Shown here piece after piece: positions 41,664-49,281 of a stretch of 64,000 bases of DNA (positions within the stretch are counted from its first letter, which is position 1; every line of letters begins with the position of its first letter). The DNA lies in NCBI GenBank assembly GCA_965227315.1, contig OZ245737.1, positions 1,674,001 through 1,738,000 on the forward strand, written 5' to 3'. Position numbers and translations under genes: made by a program. The notes under the pieces were generated by a model. The model searched no databases. It saw only the letters and a list, made by a program, of their open reading frames with translations, and was not told where the DNA came from. Source of the stretch: JANQHS01 sp965227315 (GTDB lineage: Bacteria > Bacteroidota > Bacteroidia > Cytophagales > CCMP332).

Positions 41664-42587
41664 ATGACCAGATATAACCCTATAGATCGGTTAGGAGTTA
41701 ATGAAGTTGAAAAAATATTTCTAGAATTCGGTTGGATTCCACGTCATATTCTGCAAACTGATATTGGAATTGACATGATCGTTGAGGTTTGTCAAAGCAA
41801 CATTCCGATTGGAAAATTCTTAGGAGTTCAGATCAAATCCGGTGCCAGTTACTTTTCTGAGCAAACTAAAAATTCAATCATCTATCGAGCAGATAAAACG
41901 CATATCGATTACTGGATAAATAATGCTCTTCCAGTAATCATCACACTGTATAATCCCATTACTAACATAACCATTTGGCAGTCTATAAATGAAAAAACTA
42001 TTGTTAATACTGGCAAAAACTTCAAAATAGAGATTCCAATAAGCAAAAAGCTAACTGTCGGATCAAAAGATGCACTTGATAATCTTATGAATGGCTCTCC
42101 ATTATTAAGCAAGTTCAATAAACTCATAATGGATAAACCTATTATTAATATGCTCAATAATGAATCAAAGGTCGTAATTGATCTTGAATGCTGGGTGAAT
42201 AAATCCAGCCGAAGAGCCAATATAAGAGTATACAAAGTCTCTGAAGACGAAGGAACCGAGATGGAACAAGATTTATTACAAGAATTCTCCGTCTTAGGAG
42301 TGCATGGATACCAATCATTATATTCAATCTATCCATATGCAGATTTTTCAACAGATGAAAATTTCTACGAGAATTTTGACGATTATGATGAAGACGAAAT
42401 GCCAGGCTACAAAATTGTATTTATCGAGGATCGTTTTCATAACTACCAGATACCGATAATACCCTACAGCAATAATGAAGAAACCTCTTCCTACAGACTA
42501 GTCATGAGTCTAAATGATTATGGTAGAGCATTCATTGATTTTTATGATTATGTGAGTGGGAATAAACAACTTCAGATCAATTTTTAA
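41664..42587 (+). CDS. DUF4365 PD-(D/E)xK nuclease-like protein, accessory pair B
   Basis: A 307-residue protein. The N-terminal domain (about 1-150) is DUF4365: DRLGVNEVEKIFLEFGW, DIGIDMIVEV with Asp37 and Glu41, and FLGVQIKSG with Gln56 and Lys58, the core acid-acid-x-Lys positions of a PD-(D/E)xK nuclease fold. The C-terminal half is acidic (EFSVLGVHGYQSLYSIYPYA, ENFDDYDEDEMPGY) and unrecognised. DUF4365 proteins are frequent in defence and toxin loci. Its pairing with an HEPN-like gene suggests a two-component restriction-like or abortive system (inference). Confidence 0.7.
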   Translation: MTRYNPIDRLGVNEVEKIFLEFGWIPRHILQTDIGIDMIVEVCQSNIPIGKFLGVQIKSGASYFSEQTKNSIIYRADKTHIDYWINNALPVIITLYNPITNITIWQSINEKTIVNTGKNFKIEIPISKKLTVGSKDALDNLMNGSPLLSKFNKLIMDKPIINMLNNESKVVIDLECWVNKSSRRANIRVYKVSEDEGTEMEQDLLQEFSVLGVHGYQSLYSIYPYADFSTDENFYENFDDYDEDEMPGYKIVFIEDRFHNYQIPIIPYSNNEETSSYRLVMSLNDYGRAFIDFYDYVSGNKQLQINF

Positions 42588-42735
42588 CAAAGAGAAATTG
42601 AAGATAACGCATGTAACAATTACTATAATCTATAAGCCGACCAAGTTATTTGCAAAGTCTAATCAGATGTGATAACTTAATAGAAATTTCAAATTCCAGC
42701 TTATAGATGATAGTTGAGCAGTAGTCATAATTCTA
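42588..42735. other. Structured intergenic region with nested inverted repeats
   Basis: 148 bases with outer arms ATCTATAAGC (42628-42637) and GCTTATAGAT (42699-42708), and inner arms AAGTTAT (42643-42649) and ATAACTT (42672-42678), all perfectly complementary. GTTGAGC (42713-42719) fits the integron core GTTRRRY but the expected partner is poor. No gene found. Must contain the promoter of the following pair. Confidence 0.55.
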
Positions 42736-43332
42736 ATGAGCAAAATTTTGCCAAAATTTCTTTCTGAATTTGGATCTGTCGCCTCCTTAATAGGTTTGAT
42801 AGTCAGCCTTCATGATTCCTCTACTCCATTCAAAGGATGGCAGTGGCTATTGATCTTTCTATCTGCGGCACTATTCATTCTTTCCACCATTTTAGAAATG
42901 CAAGACTTTTTCAACAATCGACCAAAAACATTTAGCAAGAAAGAAGCTATTAGAGATTACATGTATAAATGGATTAGGAACGGTGGCCGAACCGCAATTT
43001 TTACTAGAGATTTAAGTTGGGTATCTGATGATGAAATGAGAAATATGTTAGGGAATAAAGCAGCCTCGGGTGAATTAATGATTTTTCTTCCAGCAAGAAT
43101 TGATAAAGTAAATGCGTTAGAAGAACAAGGGGCTGATATAATCGAGTACTCAAGCTTCAATTTTGTTCCGCTCTCTAGGTTTACAATTACAAATTTTGGT
43201 CGTGATGATGCCAGAATTGCAGTTGGCAAATCAGTTTCAAGTAACAAACATATTATTGAAGAATACAGTAACGGTGAACACCCATATTTTCAAGTAGCAA
43301 ATGACCTACTTAACTTATTAGATAGGAACTGA
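42736..43332 (+). CDS. Membrane protein with PLD-like-fold C-terminal domain, accessory pair C
   Basis: A 198-residue protein with two membrane helices at the N-terminus (about 12-26, FGSVASLIGLIVSL, and 34-52, QWLLIFLSAALFILSTIL) and a cytoplasmic domain (about 65-195) with alternating strands and helices: RTAIFTRDLSWVSDDEM, GELMIFLPARIDKVNALEEQ, RFTITNFGRDDARIAVG. The pattern resembles phospholipase-D-fold sensor domains, but no HKD motif is present, so it would be non-catalytic. One base separates it from the methyltransferase gene. Function unknown. Confidence 0.5.
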   Translation: MSKILPKFLSEFGSVASLIGLIVSLHDSSTPFKGWQWLLIFLSAALFILSTILEMQDFFNNRPKTFSKKEAIRDYMYKWIRNGGRTAIFTRDLSWVSDDEMRNMLGNKAASGELMIFLPARIDKVNALEEQGADIIEYSSFNFVPLSRFTITNFGRDDARIAVGKSVSSNKHIIEEYSNGEHPYFQVANDLLNLLDRN

Positions 43333-43333
43333 G

Positions 43334-44083
43334 ATGAAAGGGAACAAGAAAAGAAAAAGTAACGCAGACATAGCAAAAGAGTGGGATCAAATTGCCGAAT
43401 TTAGGTCACTTCAATTGAGAAGAAGTGAGGATTTGAGCATGGATCATATTATAATTCCCTCGATGATTAAAATGATGAAAGGTACTAATACTTCAAATGT
43501 AATTGACCTGGGGTGTGGAACAGGATATGCAACTGAATACTTCAAAAAAGAAATCGCTGGTAAAGTAATCGCAATTGACATAAGCTCTAGATCTATTGAT
43601 GAAGCTATTAAGTTTTCAGAATCCAATGTTGAATATCGAACAATCTCAATTGAAGACTTTTCATTGCAAAACGATAGTTCATTTTCACTTGGAATAGCTA
43701 ATATGACTTTGATGGATGTTTCAGATTTGGATACTGTTTTAACATCTATCAGTACAATATTGCAAAAGGACAGTTATCTGTTAATCACAATTACACATCC
43801 ATTTTTTTGGCCTTTTTATTGGAACTATGCTTCCCAAGAGTGGTTCGATTATTCAAGTGAAATAGAAATAGAAGGAGATTTTAATATTTCTCTACAAAAA
43901 TCTGGTTTAAAGTCAACGCACTATCATAGATCTTTGGAAACTTATACAGAACAGCTTATGAAAAATGGATTTGTTATTGAGTCTGTAATTGAACCAAAAC
44001 CAAATAAGGATTTAGCCCTACATTATCCTAAAAAATGGGAATTTCCTAGATTTTTGGGAATAAAATGTAAAACACAAAATTAA
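43334..44083 (+). CDS. Class I SAM-dependent methyltransferase, accessory pair C
   Basis: A 249-residue methyltransferase: motif I VIDLGCGTGYATEYF (about 56-70), motif II IAIDISSRSIDEAIKFSESN, motif IV LGIANMTLMDVSDL, then YLLITITHPFFWPFYWNY. The family is UbiE/small-molecule type; the target is not predictable. The sequence is clearly more AT-rich than the host genes (18 G/C in 60 bases at 43681-43740). Translationally coupled to the membrane protein gene upstream. Confidence 0.8.
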   Translation: MKGNKKRKSNADIAKEWDQIAEFRSLQLRRSEDLSMDHIIIPSMIKMMKGTNTSNVIDLGCGTGYATEYFKKEIAGKVIAIDISSRSIDEAIKFSESNVEYRTISIEDFSLQNDSSFSLGIANMTLMDVSDLDTVLTSISTILQKDSYLLITITHPFFWPFYWNYASQEWFDYSSEIEIEGDFNISLQKSGLKSTHYHRSLETYTEQLMKNGFVIESVIEPKPNKDLALHYPKKWEFPRFLGIKCKTQN

Positions 44084-44512
44084 CTTACTCCTCTTTTTGG
44101 TCCTCCCATCAACGCAACCTATCAAATAGATGGGCGAGGGCTGAAAAAGCGCCTGCAATTCTTACCTACCACCGATGGATTATTCCAGACCAATTCAAAA
44201 AGTATTGAGCAAATTTCAACATCAATCCTGCTCTGAGCAGTCCAGGTAAGAACCGGAATTAATCCCTGGACCTTCTAAGAGGCCTTGCAATGATCATCAT
44301 GACCCTCATATCAAGGCAGTATAGTTGTGTGCTGTACGAGGGCTACAAAAACAGCGGAATTTTTTCCTTTGACAATTAATGCCTCAATTAGTCTTAATGG
44401 GTGATCCGGAAAACTGACAACACTCACTTTGGCAAAGTGTGTAAGCCGAAACATAAACTCACGCCTCTGTAGAACAGTGCACTTAAGTCATTCGACTAAG
44501 GGAAATAGAATT
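44084..44512. other. Non-coding gap downstream of the island and of hipT
   Basis: 429 bases between the ends of the convergent methyltransferase and hipT genes. No supportable gene. An open stretch near 44107-44238 reads PPINATYQIDGRGLKKRLQF and could be a remnant of a gene. A tight palindrome CACTTTG-G-CAAAGTG lies at 44425-44439. No clear terminator. Confidence 0.5.
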
Positions 44513-45517
44513 CTAACCATCCAACTGATCCCTCCTCGTCTGATAATGCTGCAGATAGACACCTTTCGTAGCTTCGTCAAGGAATGATCTGTTGATCAAC
44601 TCCTCTACAAAGGCCTGCCTTTCCACAAAAGGAGCCAATAGGATCTCGATCCGTCTTTCGGCGATCCCGATCCGTCTGGCAAACTCCCGGAAATCTTCTA
44701 TGCCCACCCTGCCATTGGCCTGCATATATTCGGACATGAAATCATCTAAGAATAAACCTCCGTCGAGGGCAAAGTCGGTGTCGTCCACATGGATGCGGGT
44801 GTTGATCAGATCATAAGCCGGGCTGAGAATATGATCCCCGTTAGTGGTTTGCAACAGAGAGAAGTTCTTCAAATGTGCATCTCCGTTGGAGAAGAGATAG
44901 TTGAATACCACGAGCGAAAAGAACTTTTCCATCTCAATGACCGCAGCCGGTACATATTTTCGGATCAGTGCTGCCATTTCCTCATAACTGTATTCATATT
45001 TGAAATTCACTCCGGAATTTTCACTGGTCTTGCCGGCCAGGGAAGCAAAGTCCTCTTTTCCCCATTTGGTATTATCCTCCCTCACATCGAAGCGCCTGGT
45101 GATATAGGCCGGAGAGCCGTCCTTGAAGAAGATCAGGCCGTTTTCCGCTGTATTGATCCCATAGACCTGTCTGGCGATCTGCATGGTCAAATGCTCATTG
45201 GCTGGAACCTGATCTACTTTTTTCAGATCCCTGGGGATGGGCTTGAGAATATAGCTTCCCTGCTCGCCTTCTTCCGTCAGGCGAAGCCTGTTCTTTTCCA
45301 GTATCAATGAAACCTTCTCCTGCACACCGGAAATAGATATGCGCTTGCGGTTATCCATGAACTTCTCGGCATCCTCTTCACTTTCCTCCGGAGGATAATA
45401 AGGCAGAATATGACTGACCTTCCTACCGTCGAACAATCTTCGCAGACATGCCTGACTGTAGGTATCATTGCCCTCGGCCAATGTTCCCGGACAATATCTG
45501 ATCTCGGGGATGCTCAT
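44513..45517 (-). CDS. hipT: HipT-like serine/threonine kinase toxin
   Basis: A 334-residue HipA-family kinase lacking the N-terminal subdomain of classical HipA, which matches HipT of tripartite HipBST systems. Gly-rich loop region with an SxS motif (Ser61 and Ser63 in KRISISGVQEK), nucleotide-binding Lys92 (YILKP), catalytic loop NGDAHLKNFS with Asp213 and Asn218, and metal-binding Asp236 (SPAYDLINT). HipT of E. coli O127 phosphorylates tryptophanyl-tRNA synthetase; the target here is unproven. Start overlaps the hipS stop by 4 bases (ATGA). Confidence 0.85.
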   Translation of the reverse strand: MSIPEIRYCPGTLAEGNDTYSQACLRRLFDGRKVSHILPYYPPEESEEDAEKFMDNRKRISISGVQEKVSLILEKNRLRLTEEGEQGSYILKPIPRDLKKVDQVPANEHLTMQIARQVYGINTAENGLIFFKDGSPAYITRRFDVREDNTKWGKEDFASLAGKTSENSGVNFKYEYSYEEMAALIRKYVPAAVIEMEKFFSLVVFNYLFSNGDAHLKNFSLLQTTNGDHILSPAYDLINTRIHVDDTDFALDGGLFLDDFMSEYMQANGRVGIEDFREFARRIGIAERRIEILLAPFVERQAFVEELINRSFLDEATKGVYLQHYQTRRDQLDG

Positions 45518-45849
45518 TCGCTTTCAGGCTTTTGGGGAACCACAGTCACCGCACCGATACTGTCCTTTGAGCCCACCGCCAGCAACAAACCGAAATGATC
45601 CTTTTCATCGATTTTAAGCAATCTGCTCTGCAGCTTCCTGTTTACGCCTTCGGAAAGCATGTTGAAAAAGAAGGGGAAGAGGTGATCGGCCCGATACTTC
45701 TTCTCGCTTTTGGGAAAGGTCAGACTAATGGCAGGCCTGGAACTATCTGCCAGCCAGGCATCGGTATACTCAAACTCATAATGCGCCAGGTCGACCTGGG
45801 TCAGTATTCCCGCCAGTTGATCATTCCATAATACCTCAGCTACTCTCAT
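45514..45849 (-). CDS. hipS: HipS-like antitoxin (HipA N-terminal subdomain homologue)
   Basis: A 111-residue protein equivalent to the detached N-terminal subdomain 1 of HipA: VAEVLWNDQLAGILTQVDLA, FEYTDAWLADSSRPAISLTF, LFPFFFNMLSEGVNRKLQSR. In the known HipBST system the small HipS protein is the antitoxin that neutralises HipT. It lies between hipB (3-base gap) and hipT (4-base overlap), the characteristic order B-S-T. The clean overlap argues against a frame-shifted full-length HipA. Confidence 0.85.
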   Translation of the reverse strand: MRVAEVLWNDQLAGILTQVDLAHYEFEYTDAWLADSSRPAISLTFPKSEKKYRADHLFPFFFNMLSEGVNRKLQSRLLKIDEKDHFGLLLAVGSKDSIGAVTVVPQKPESE

Positions 45850-45852
45850 GAC

Positions 45853-46065
45853 CTAGAGTTCGGGATCCTTGATCACCAGCTTCAATTCCATGCCCAGCAC
45901 ATCGGCCAGTTTGGCCAGGGTTTCGAGGGTAGGATTGCTCTTTTTGCTCTCCAATGCCTTCAGGGTGCGCAGGCCTACACCGGACAGCTCCGCCAGCTGT
46001 TCCTGGTTGACTCCCAGAACTTCCCTGCGTTGTTTCAGCGCGATAACCAGTTTCTCCAAGTGCAT
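45853..46065 (-). CDS. hipB: HipB-like helix-turn-helix regulator
   Basis: A 70-residue Xre-type HTH protein: MHLEKLVIALKQRREVLGVN, QEQLAELSGVGLRTLKALES, KKSNPTLETLAKLADVLGME, ending with LKLVIKDPEL. In HipBST loci this protein binds the operator and augments HipS. ATG 46065 is chosen over a TTG at 46107 that would add an atypical N-terminus. Operator AGTGC-N8-GCACT lies 54-72 bases upstream. Confidence 0.85.
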   Translation of the reverse strand: MHLEKLVIALKQRREVLGVNQEQLAELSGVGLRTLKALESKKSNPTLETLAKLADVLGMELKLVIKDPEL

Positions 46066-46084
46066 TATACGGCTCTTTTTATGC

Positions 46085-46092
46085 CAAAAATA
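46085..46092 (-). promoter_or_regulatory. -7 box of the hipBST promoter
   Basis: On the minus strand TATTTTTG (forward CAAAAATA) fits TAnnTTTG and lies 20 bases before the hipB start. A TTTG (forward CAAA at 46115-46118) about 22 bases further upstream may be the -33 element, next to the operator. Confidence 0.4.
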
Positions 46093-46119
46093 AGAAAAAA
46101 GAGTCAATTATTCTCAAAT

Positions 46120-46137
46120 AGTGCTTTAAAGCGCACT
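46120..46137. promoter_or_regulatory. HipB operator candidate AGTGC-N8-GCACT
   Basis: Five-base perfect inverted arms around an 8-base centre (TTTAAAGC). E. coli HipB operators have the form TATCC-N8-GGATA, i.e. the same arm length and spacing. Located next to the putative -33 element, so binding would block transcription. Confidence 0.6.
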
Positions 46138-46280
46138 TTCAGGGTTTGACTTGAGATTCCAAGGGAGCATTCATGTTGATCGTGCAGTATATGGCACTAT
46201 TGGGGTGGTTTTTTGTAGGGGCTGGCTCGAAAGGGGTGGTTTCGCTGGGTAGTTTTTGGATGGATAGAGGCCAGAGCGGG

Positions 46281-46315
46281 GAGCGGTAGCCTTCGCTAAA
46301 GCTTCGGCTACTAAG
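46281..46315 (-). repeat. 35-bp REP-like unit, right copy (inverted)
   Basis: Reverse complement of the unit at 39275-39309, one mismatch in 35. Confidence 0.75.
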
Positions 46316-46364
46316 CAGTTGATGGAGAGCGGAGAGCGAGCAGCCTTCGCCCCCACCTACGCTC

Positions 46365-46412
46365 AAGCTACGGTGGACACAAAAGCTACGGTGGGTAAAA
46401 AAGCTACGGCGG
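46365..46412 (+). repeat. Tandem 18-bp repeat, three units
   Basis: AAGCTACGGTGG at 46365-46376 and 46383-46394, and AAGCTACGGCGG at 46401-46412; starts are 18 bases apart. Confidence 0.7.
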
Positions 46413-46438
46413 CCGAGGAGTTTTGATCGCAGAGAGGA

Positions 46439-47671
46439 TCAGGGCTTAGCTTCGAGCTCTTTGCTGAAGGGCTGGGGCTTCCAATAGGTTAGGGTTCTCC
46501 AAAGCCATTCCATCGGACCGTATCGGTATCTGCTCAGCCAGGCATGGGACCAGAGGAACTGCATCAGCCAGATGATCGGGACGATCAGGATCTGGGTTGT
46601 TCGCTCCACCTGGCCGAAAAGACCAAAGCCTATACCAAAGAAGATCAGCACACAGATAACCGACTGGCTCAGATAATTGCTAAAGGCCATTTGACCAACC
46701 GCCTGCAATCTCTTCTTCAGGCCCGCAAAAGAATCCGACTTCGCGAAAAGCATGACCAGACAGATATAGGCAAAAGCCATAAACAAACTGCCCCAATAAT
46801 TGAATTGAGAACCCAGGTACATGGAATAATCCCAGCTAAAACCCGCCTGGAAATTCCTGCTCAGCCCATAGATGATGATGGGAAAGCCTATCAGAGATCC
46901 CACCAGAGCTCCTCTTTTGTAGTACTCCGATGATTTTTCTCCTGTGATGACCCCCATCTTAAACAGCGCCATGCCGATGAGCATATTGCCGGTCACTCGC
47001 CAGAAGGTCTGAAGGAAGAAGACCCAGGTTTGCAGGGCAACGGCCCCCTGAATGTTCTCCTCCAATTGCTCGGACAGGGTTCCGGTGATCGCCGCGATCT
47101 CTGCAGATATGGATTCGGCGGAAGGCAGCCAAATCGATAAAATATTTTCACGGGCTTCCTCAGGCCATTCCGGCATGGAAAATCCAAATAAGGCATAGAG
47201 CAAAGTGTGCATGGAAATGATCAATAGTCCGGTCAATACCAGGGCTCTTGGCTTCATCTTTCTAAAGAGATAAGCGAGGAATCCGCAGAGGGCATAGGCA
47301 ACAAGGATATCCCCATACCAGATCAGATAAGCATGGATCAGGCCGATGACCAGCAACCAGAAATTCCGCCGGTAATGAATGGGTCCCGACTTCATGCCCT
47401 TGGCCCCGGCCCTATTGTACATGAGCATGATCCCCGCACCAAAAAGGATGGAGAAAATGGTCATGAACTTCTGGTCGGCAAAGACATGGCTCAGTATCCA
47501 GACCCATTTATTGGCCCCGCTCATGTCCCCATACGCGAAGGGATTGATGTAAGCAGCGCCGGGCATGGAGAAACTCTGGATGTTCATGATGAGGATCCCC
47601 AGGACAGCAAATCCCCGAAACAGGTCAAGAGAACTGATGCGCTCATTGAGTTGGGTAGGAGAAAAATTCAT
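46439..47671 (-). CDS. DUF418/YeiB-family membrane protein
   Basis: A 410-residue protein with about nine membrane helices and the family's N-terminal RISSLDLFRGFAVLGILIMN, a characteristic VFADQKFMTIFSILFGAGIM, and the C-terminal DUF418 region (GQMAFSNYLSQSVICVLIFF, LWSHAWLSRYRYGPMEWLWR). Related proteins are thought to be transporters or acyltransferases; function unproven. Next to the right REP cluster. Confidence 0.92.
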   Translation of the reverse strand: MNFSPTQLNERISSLDLFRGFAVLGILIMNIQSFSMPGAAYINPFAYGDMSGANKWVWILSHVFADQKFMTIFSILFGAGIMLMYNRAGAKGMKSGPIHYRRNFWLLVIGLIHAYLIWYGDILVAYALCGFLAYLFRKMKPRALVLTGLLIISMHTLLYALFGFSMPEWPEEARENILSIWLPSAESISAEIAAITGTLSEQLEENIQGAVALQTWVFFLQTFWRVTGNMLIGMALFKMGVITGEKSSEYYKRGALVGSLIGFPIIIYGLSRNFQAGFSWDYSMYLGSQFNYWGSLFMAFAYICLVMLFAKSDSFAGLKKRLQAVGQMAFSNYLSQSVICVLIFFGIGFGLFGQVERTTQILIVPIIWLMQFLWSHAWLSRYRYGPMEWLWRTLTYWKPQPFSKELEAKP

Positions 47672-47844
47672 GCGCCAGATTATTGCGTTGAAGATCGACC
47701 AATTTCATAAGACTGACAATCTCACATGGATGTGTGATCCAAAAACCGCAAGAGCAAACACATAACTTTCCCATAGAACCCGCTTCAAACCGTTTGTGGA
47801 TTTTTCCTTTAGCTCATTTGCCCAAGCCTCTATCTTCCTAATCG

Positions 47845-49251
47845 ATGAGATTCTCCTTAGTGCTACTCCTTTCAGTTTTGCCATTCTGGTCTATGGCAGA
47901 AGGCCAGGCTACATACCGGGTCTTCCTGAAGTTCTTTCCTGAAGAAGCACAGATGTGGGGTTATGCGGTTTCCAATGATCGCTTTGTTCAGGGGAATACG
48001 CAGGTGGAATTCAGGGAAAAACCGGATCAAAAGATCGAATTCTGGTTACATGGAGAGCTGAAAATCGACTCAATACTTTCCGGCGGTAAGAAGATCGAAT
48101 ACGAGTCGGAGAAGGTGCTTTATTGGGAGAATTATAATCTGGTAGGGCGAAAAACCAGCATAGACAATTCCGTTCTTGCGGATCAGAATTCACTGGAGAT
48201 CCATTATTCCGGATTCTTCAACCCGTCGAAGTCGAGATCGCTGTCCGACTATATGATGGTAGATAAAAAGGAAGGGATCTTTCTCAGGTCGGCCGGTTAC
48301 TCGCTCTGGTGCCCGGTATTTTCCATTCCCGAGATTACAAAAGTTGATTTTGAACAGATCTCGGTTGATGTTCCGGCTGAGCTCGAGGTTGTCGTAGGCG
48401 GAAAACCCATCATGGAAAAAATTGACGGTGAGCGAAAGATTTCGGCCTGGAAGATCCCGGAGATTGGAATTTCCGATGTCCAGATCACGGGGAGGCCCTT
48501 CCGAAAAAGATCGGGACAAAATGTATGGGTCTATTATCTGGAGGATGATCAAAAGGCCCGGGAGATCACCGATTTTGCACAAAACCTCAAAAAAATATAC
48601 TTCAAAAGCTTCAGGCCTGTTCAGGAAACCGATCCGTTGTACATCGTTCAAATGCCTGAATATGGCAATATATCCAGCAACAATGTGATCGGAATAAGCG
48701 GCGATGTATTTGAGCAGTTCGAAACAGAACTGTACTCCAAATCGACCATCGCCCATGAATTGGTCCATCCCTATGTCCATATTCCGATCGACCGGAAGGA
48801 TCCCATGGCGGCCTTGATTATCGAGGGATTTCCCGGCTTTTTTCATTTCTATGGATTGAACCAAACGGAAAGTAAGGAGGAATTCGATTTGAAGAAGATC
48901 ATACTCAAAAGACAATCCTCCTACCTGAAAAAAAAGGAGAGCGGAAAGGATTGGAGAGGGAATGATCTTCCGCCCGAAAAACCCATCCTGGAGATCTCCT
49001 TTGAAGAAATCGGCCTCTACAAGGATTATTTCATACTCTCAGACAGGGTAGGTCTTTTCCTGTACCATCTCTGGACAAAAATGGGCGACGAAAAATTTTC
49101 CGAATTCTTAAAAGAGCTCTTTGCTCTTTCATCCATCGACTATGGAACCCTGGAAAACCTGACTGAAAAATATCTCCCGGGCTATTCTGCAACCCTGAAC
49201 ATTTGGCTTAAAACAAACGATTTCCCTGAATCTCTTCGGATAATTGAATAA
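47845..49251 (+). CDS. Secreted gluzincin-like (M1-related) protein
   Basis: A 468-residue protein: signal peptide (1-20, MAEGQA), an N-terminal beta-rich part (about 25-220) and a zinc-peptidase-like domain with HELVH (His304, Glu305, His308) and Glu327 exactly 18 residues after His308 (IIEGFPGFF), i.e. HExxH-X18-E as in M1. No GxMEN exopeptidase motif is visible, so substrate choice differs from ordinary M1 aminopeptidases. Lies 30 bases upstream of the erythromycin-esterase gene. Confidence 0.75.
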   Translation: MRFSLVLLLSVLPFWSMAEGQATYRVFLKFFPEEAQMWGYAVSNDRFVQGNTQVEFREKPDQKIEFWLHGELKIDSILSGGKKIEYESEKVLYWENYNLVGRKTSIDNSVLADQNSLEIHYSGFFNPSKSRSLSDYMMVDKKEGIFLRSAGYSLWCPVFSIPEITKVDFEQISVDVPAELEVVVGGKPIMEKIDGERKISAWKIPEIGISDVQITGRPFRKRSGQNVWVYYLEDDQKAREITDFAQNLKKIYFKSFRPVQETDPLYIVQMPEYGNISSNNVIGISGDVFEQFETELYSKSTIAHELVHPYVHIPIDRKDPMAALIIEGFPGFFHFYGLNQTESKEEFDLKKIILKRQSSYLKKKESGKDWRGNDLPPEKPILEISFEEIGLYKDYFILSDRVGLFLYHLWTKMGDEKFSEFLKELFALSSIDYGTLENLTEKYLPGYSATLNIWLKTNDFPESLRIIE

Positions 49252-49281
49252 GTTTAGAATCAAACTTATTGCCTGAACACC

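Larger units (their letters stand above)
46138..46438. repeat. REP-like repeat cluster, right boundary of the accessory region
   Basis: About 300 bases between hipB and the DUF418 gene without a supportable gene. Contains the inverted partner (46281-46315) of the left REP unit, further GGAGAGCGGAGAGCG-type runs and three AAGCTACGGYGG units spaced exactly 18 bases apart. Composition and repeats resemble the left cluster at 39180-39400. Confidence 0.7.

Noticed and set aside
40812..44083. A complete integron in the window
   Set aside because: No integrase gene and only one attC-like element of moderate quality; reported only as a hypothesis.
44425..44439. Palindrome CACTTTG-G-CAAAGTG as terminator of hipT
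   Set aside because: The single-base spacer cannot form a normal loop and no T run follows on either strand.
45514..45849. Single hipA gene broken by a frameshift
   Set aside because: The ATGA overlap, full open frames and order B-S-T fit the established HipBST arrangement better than a broken hipA.
46365..46412. CRISPR array
   Set aside because: Three 12-base units with 6-base gaps are far too short for a CRISPR repeat-spacer structure, and no cas gene is present.
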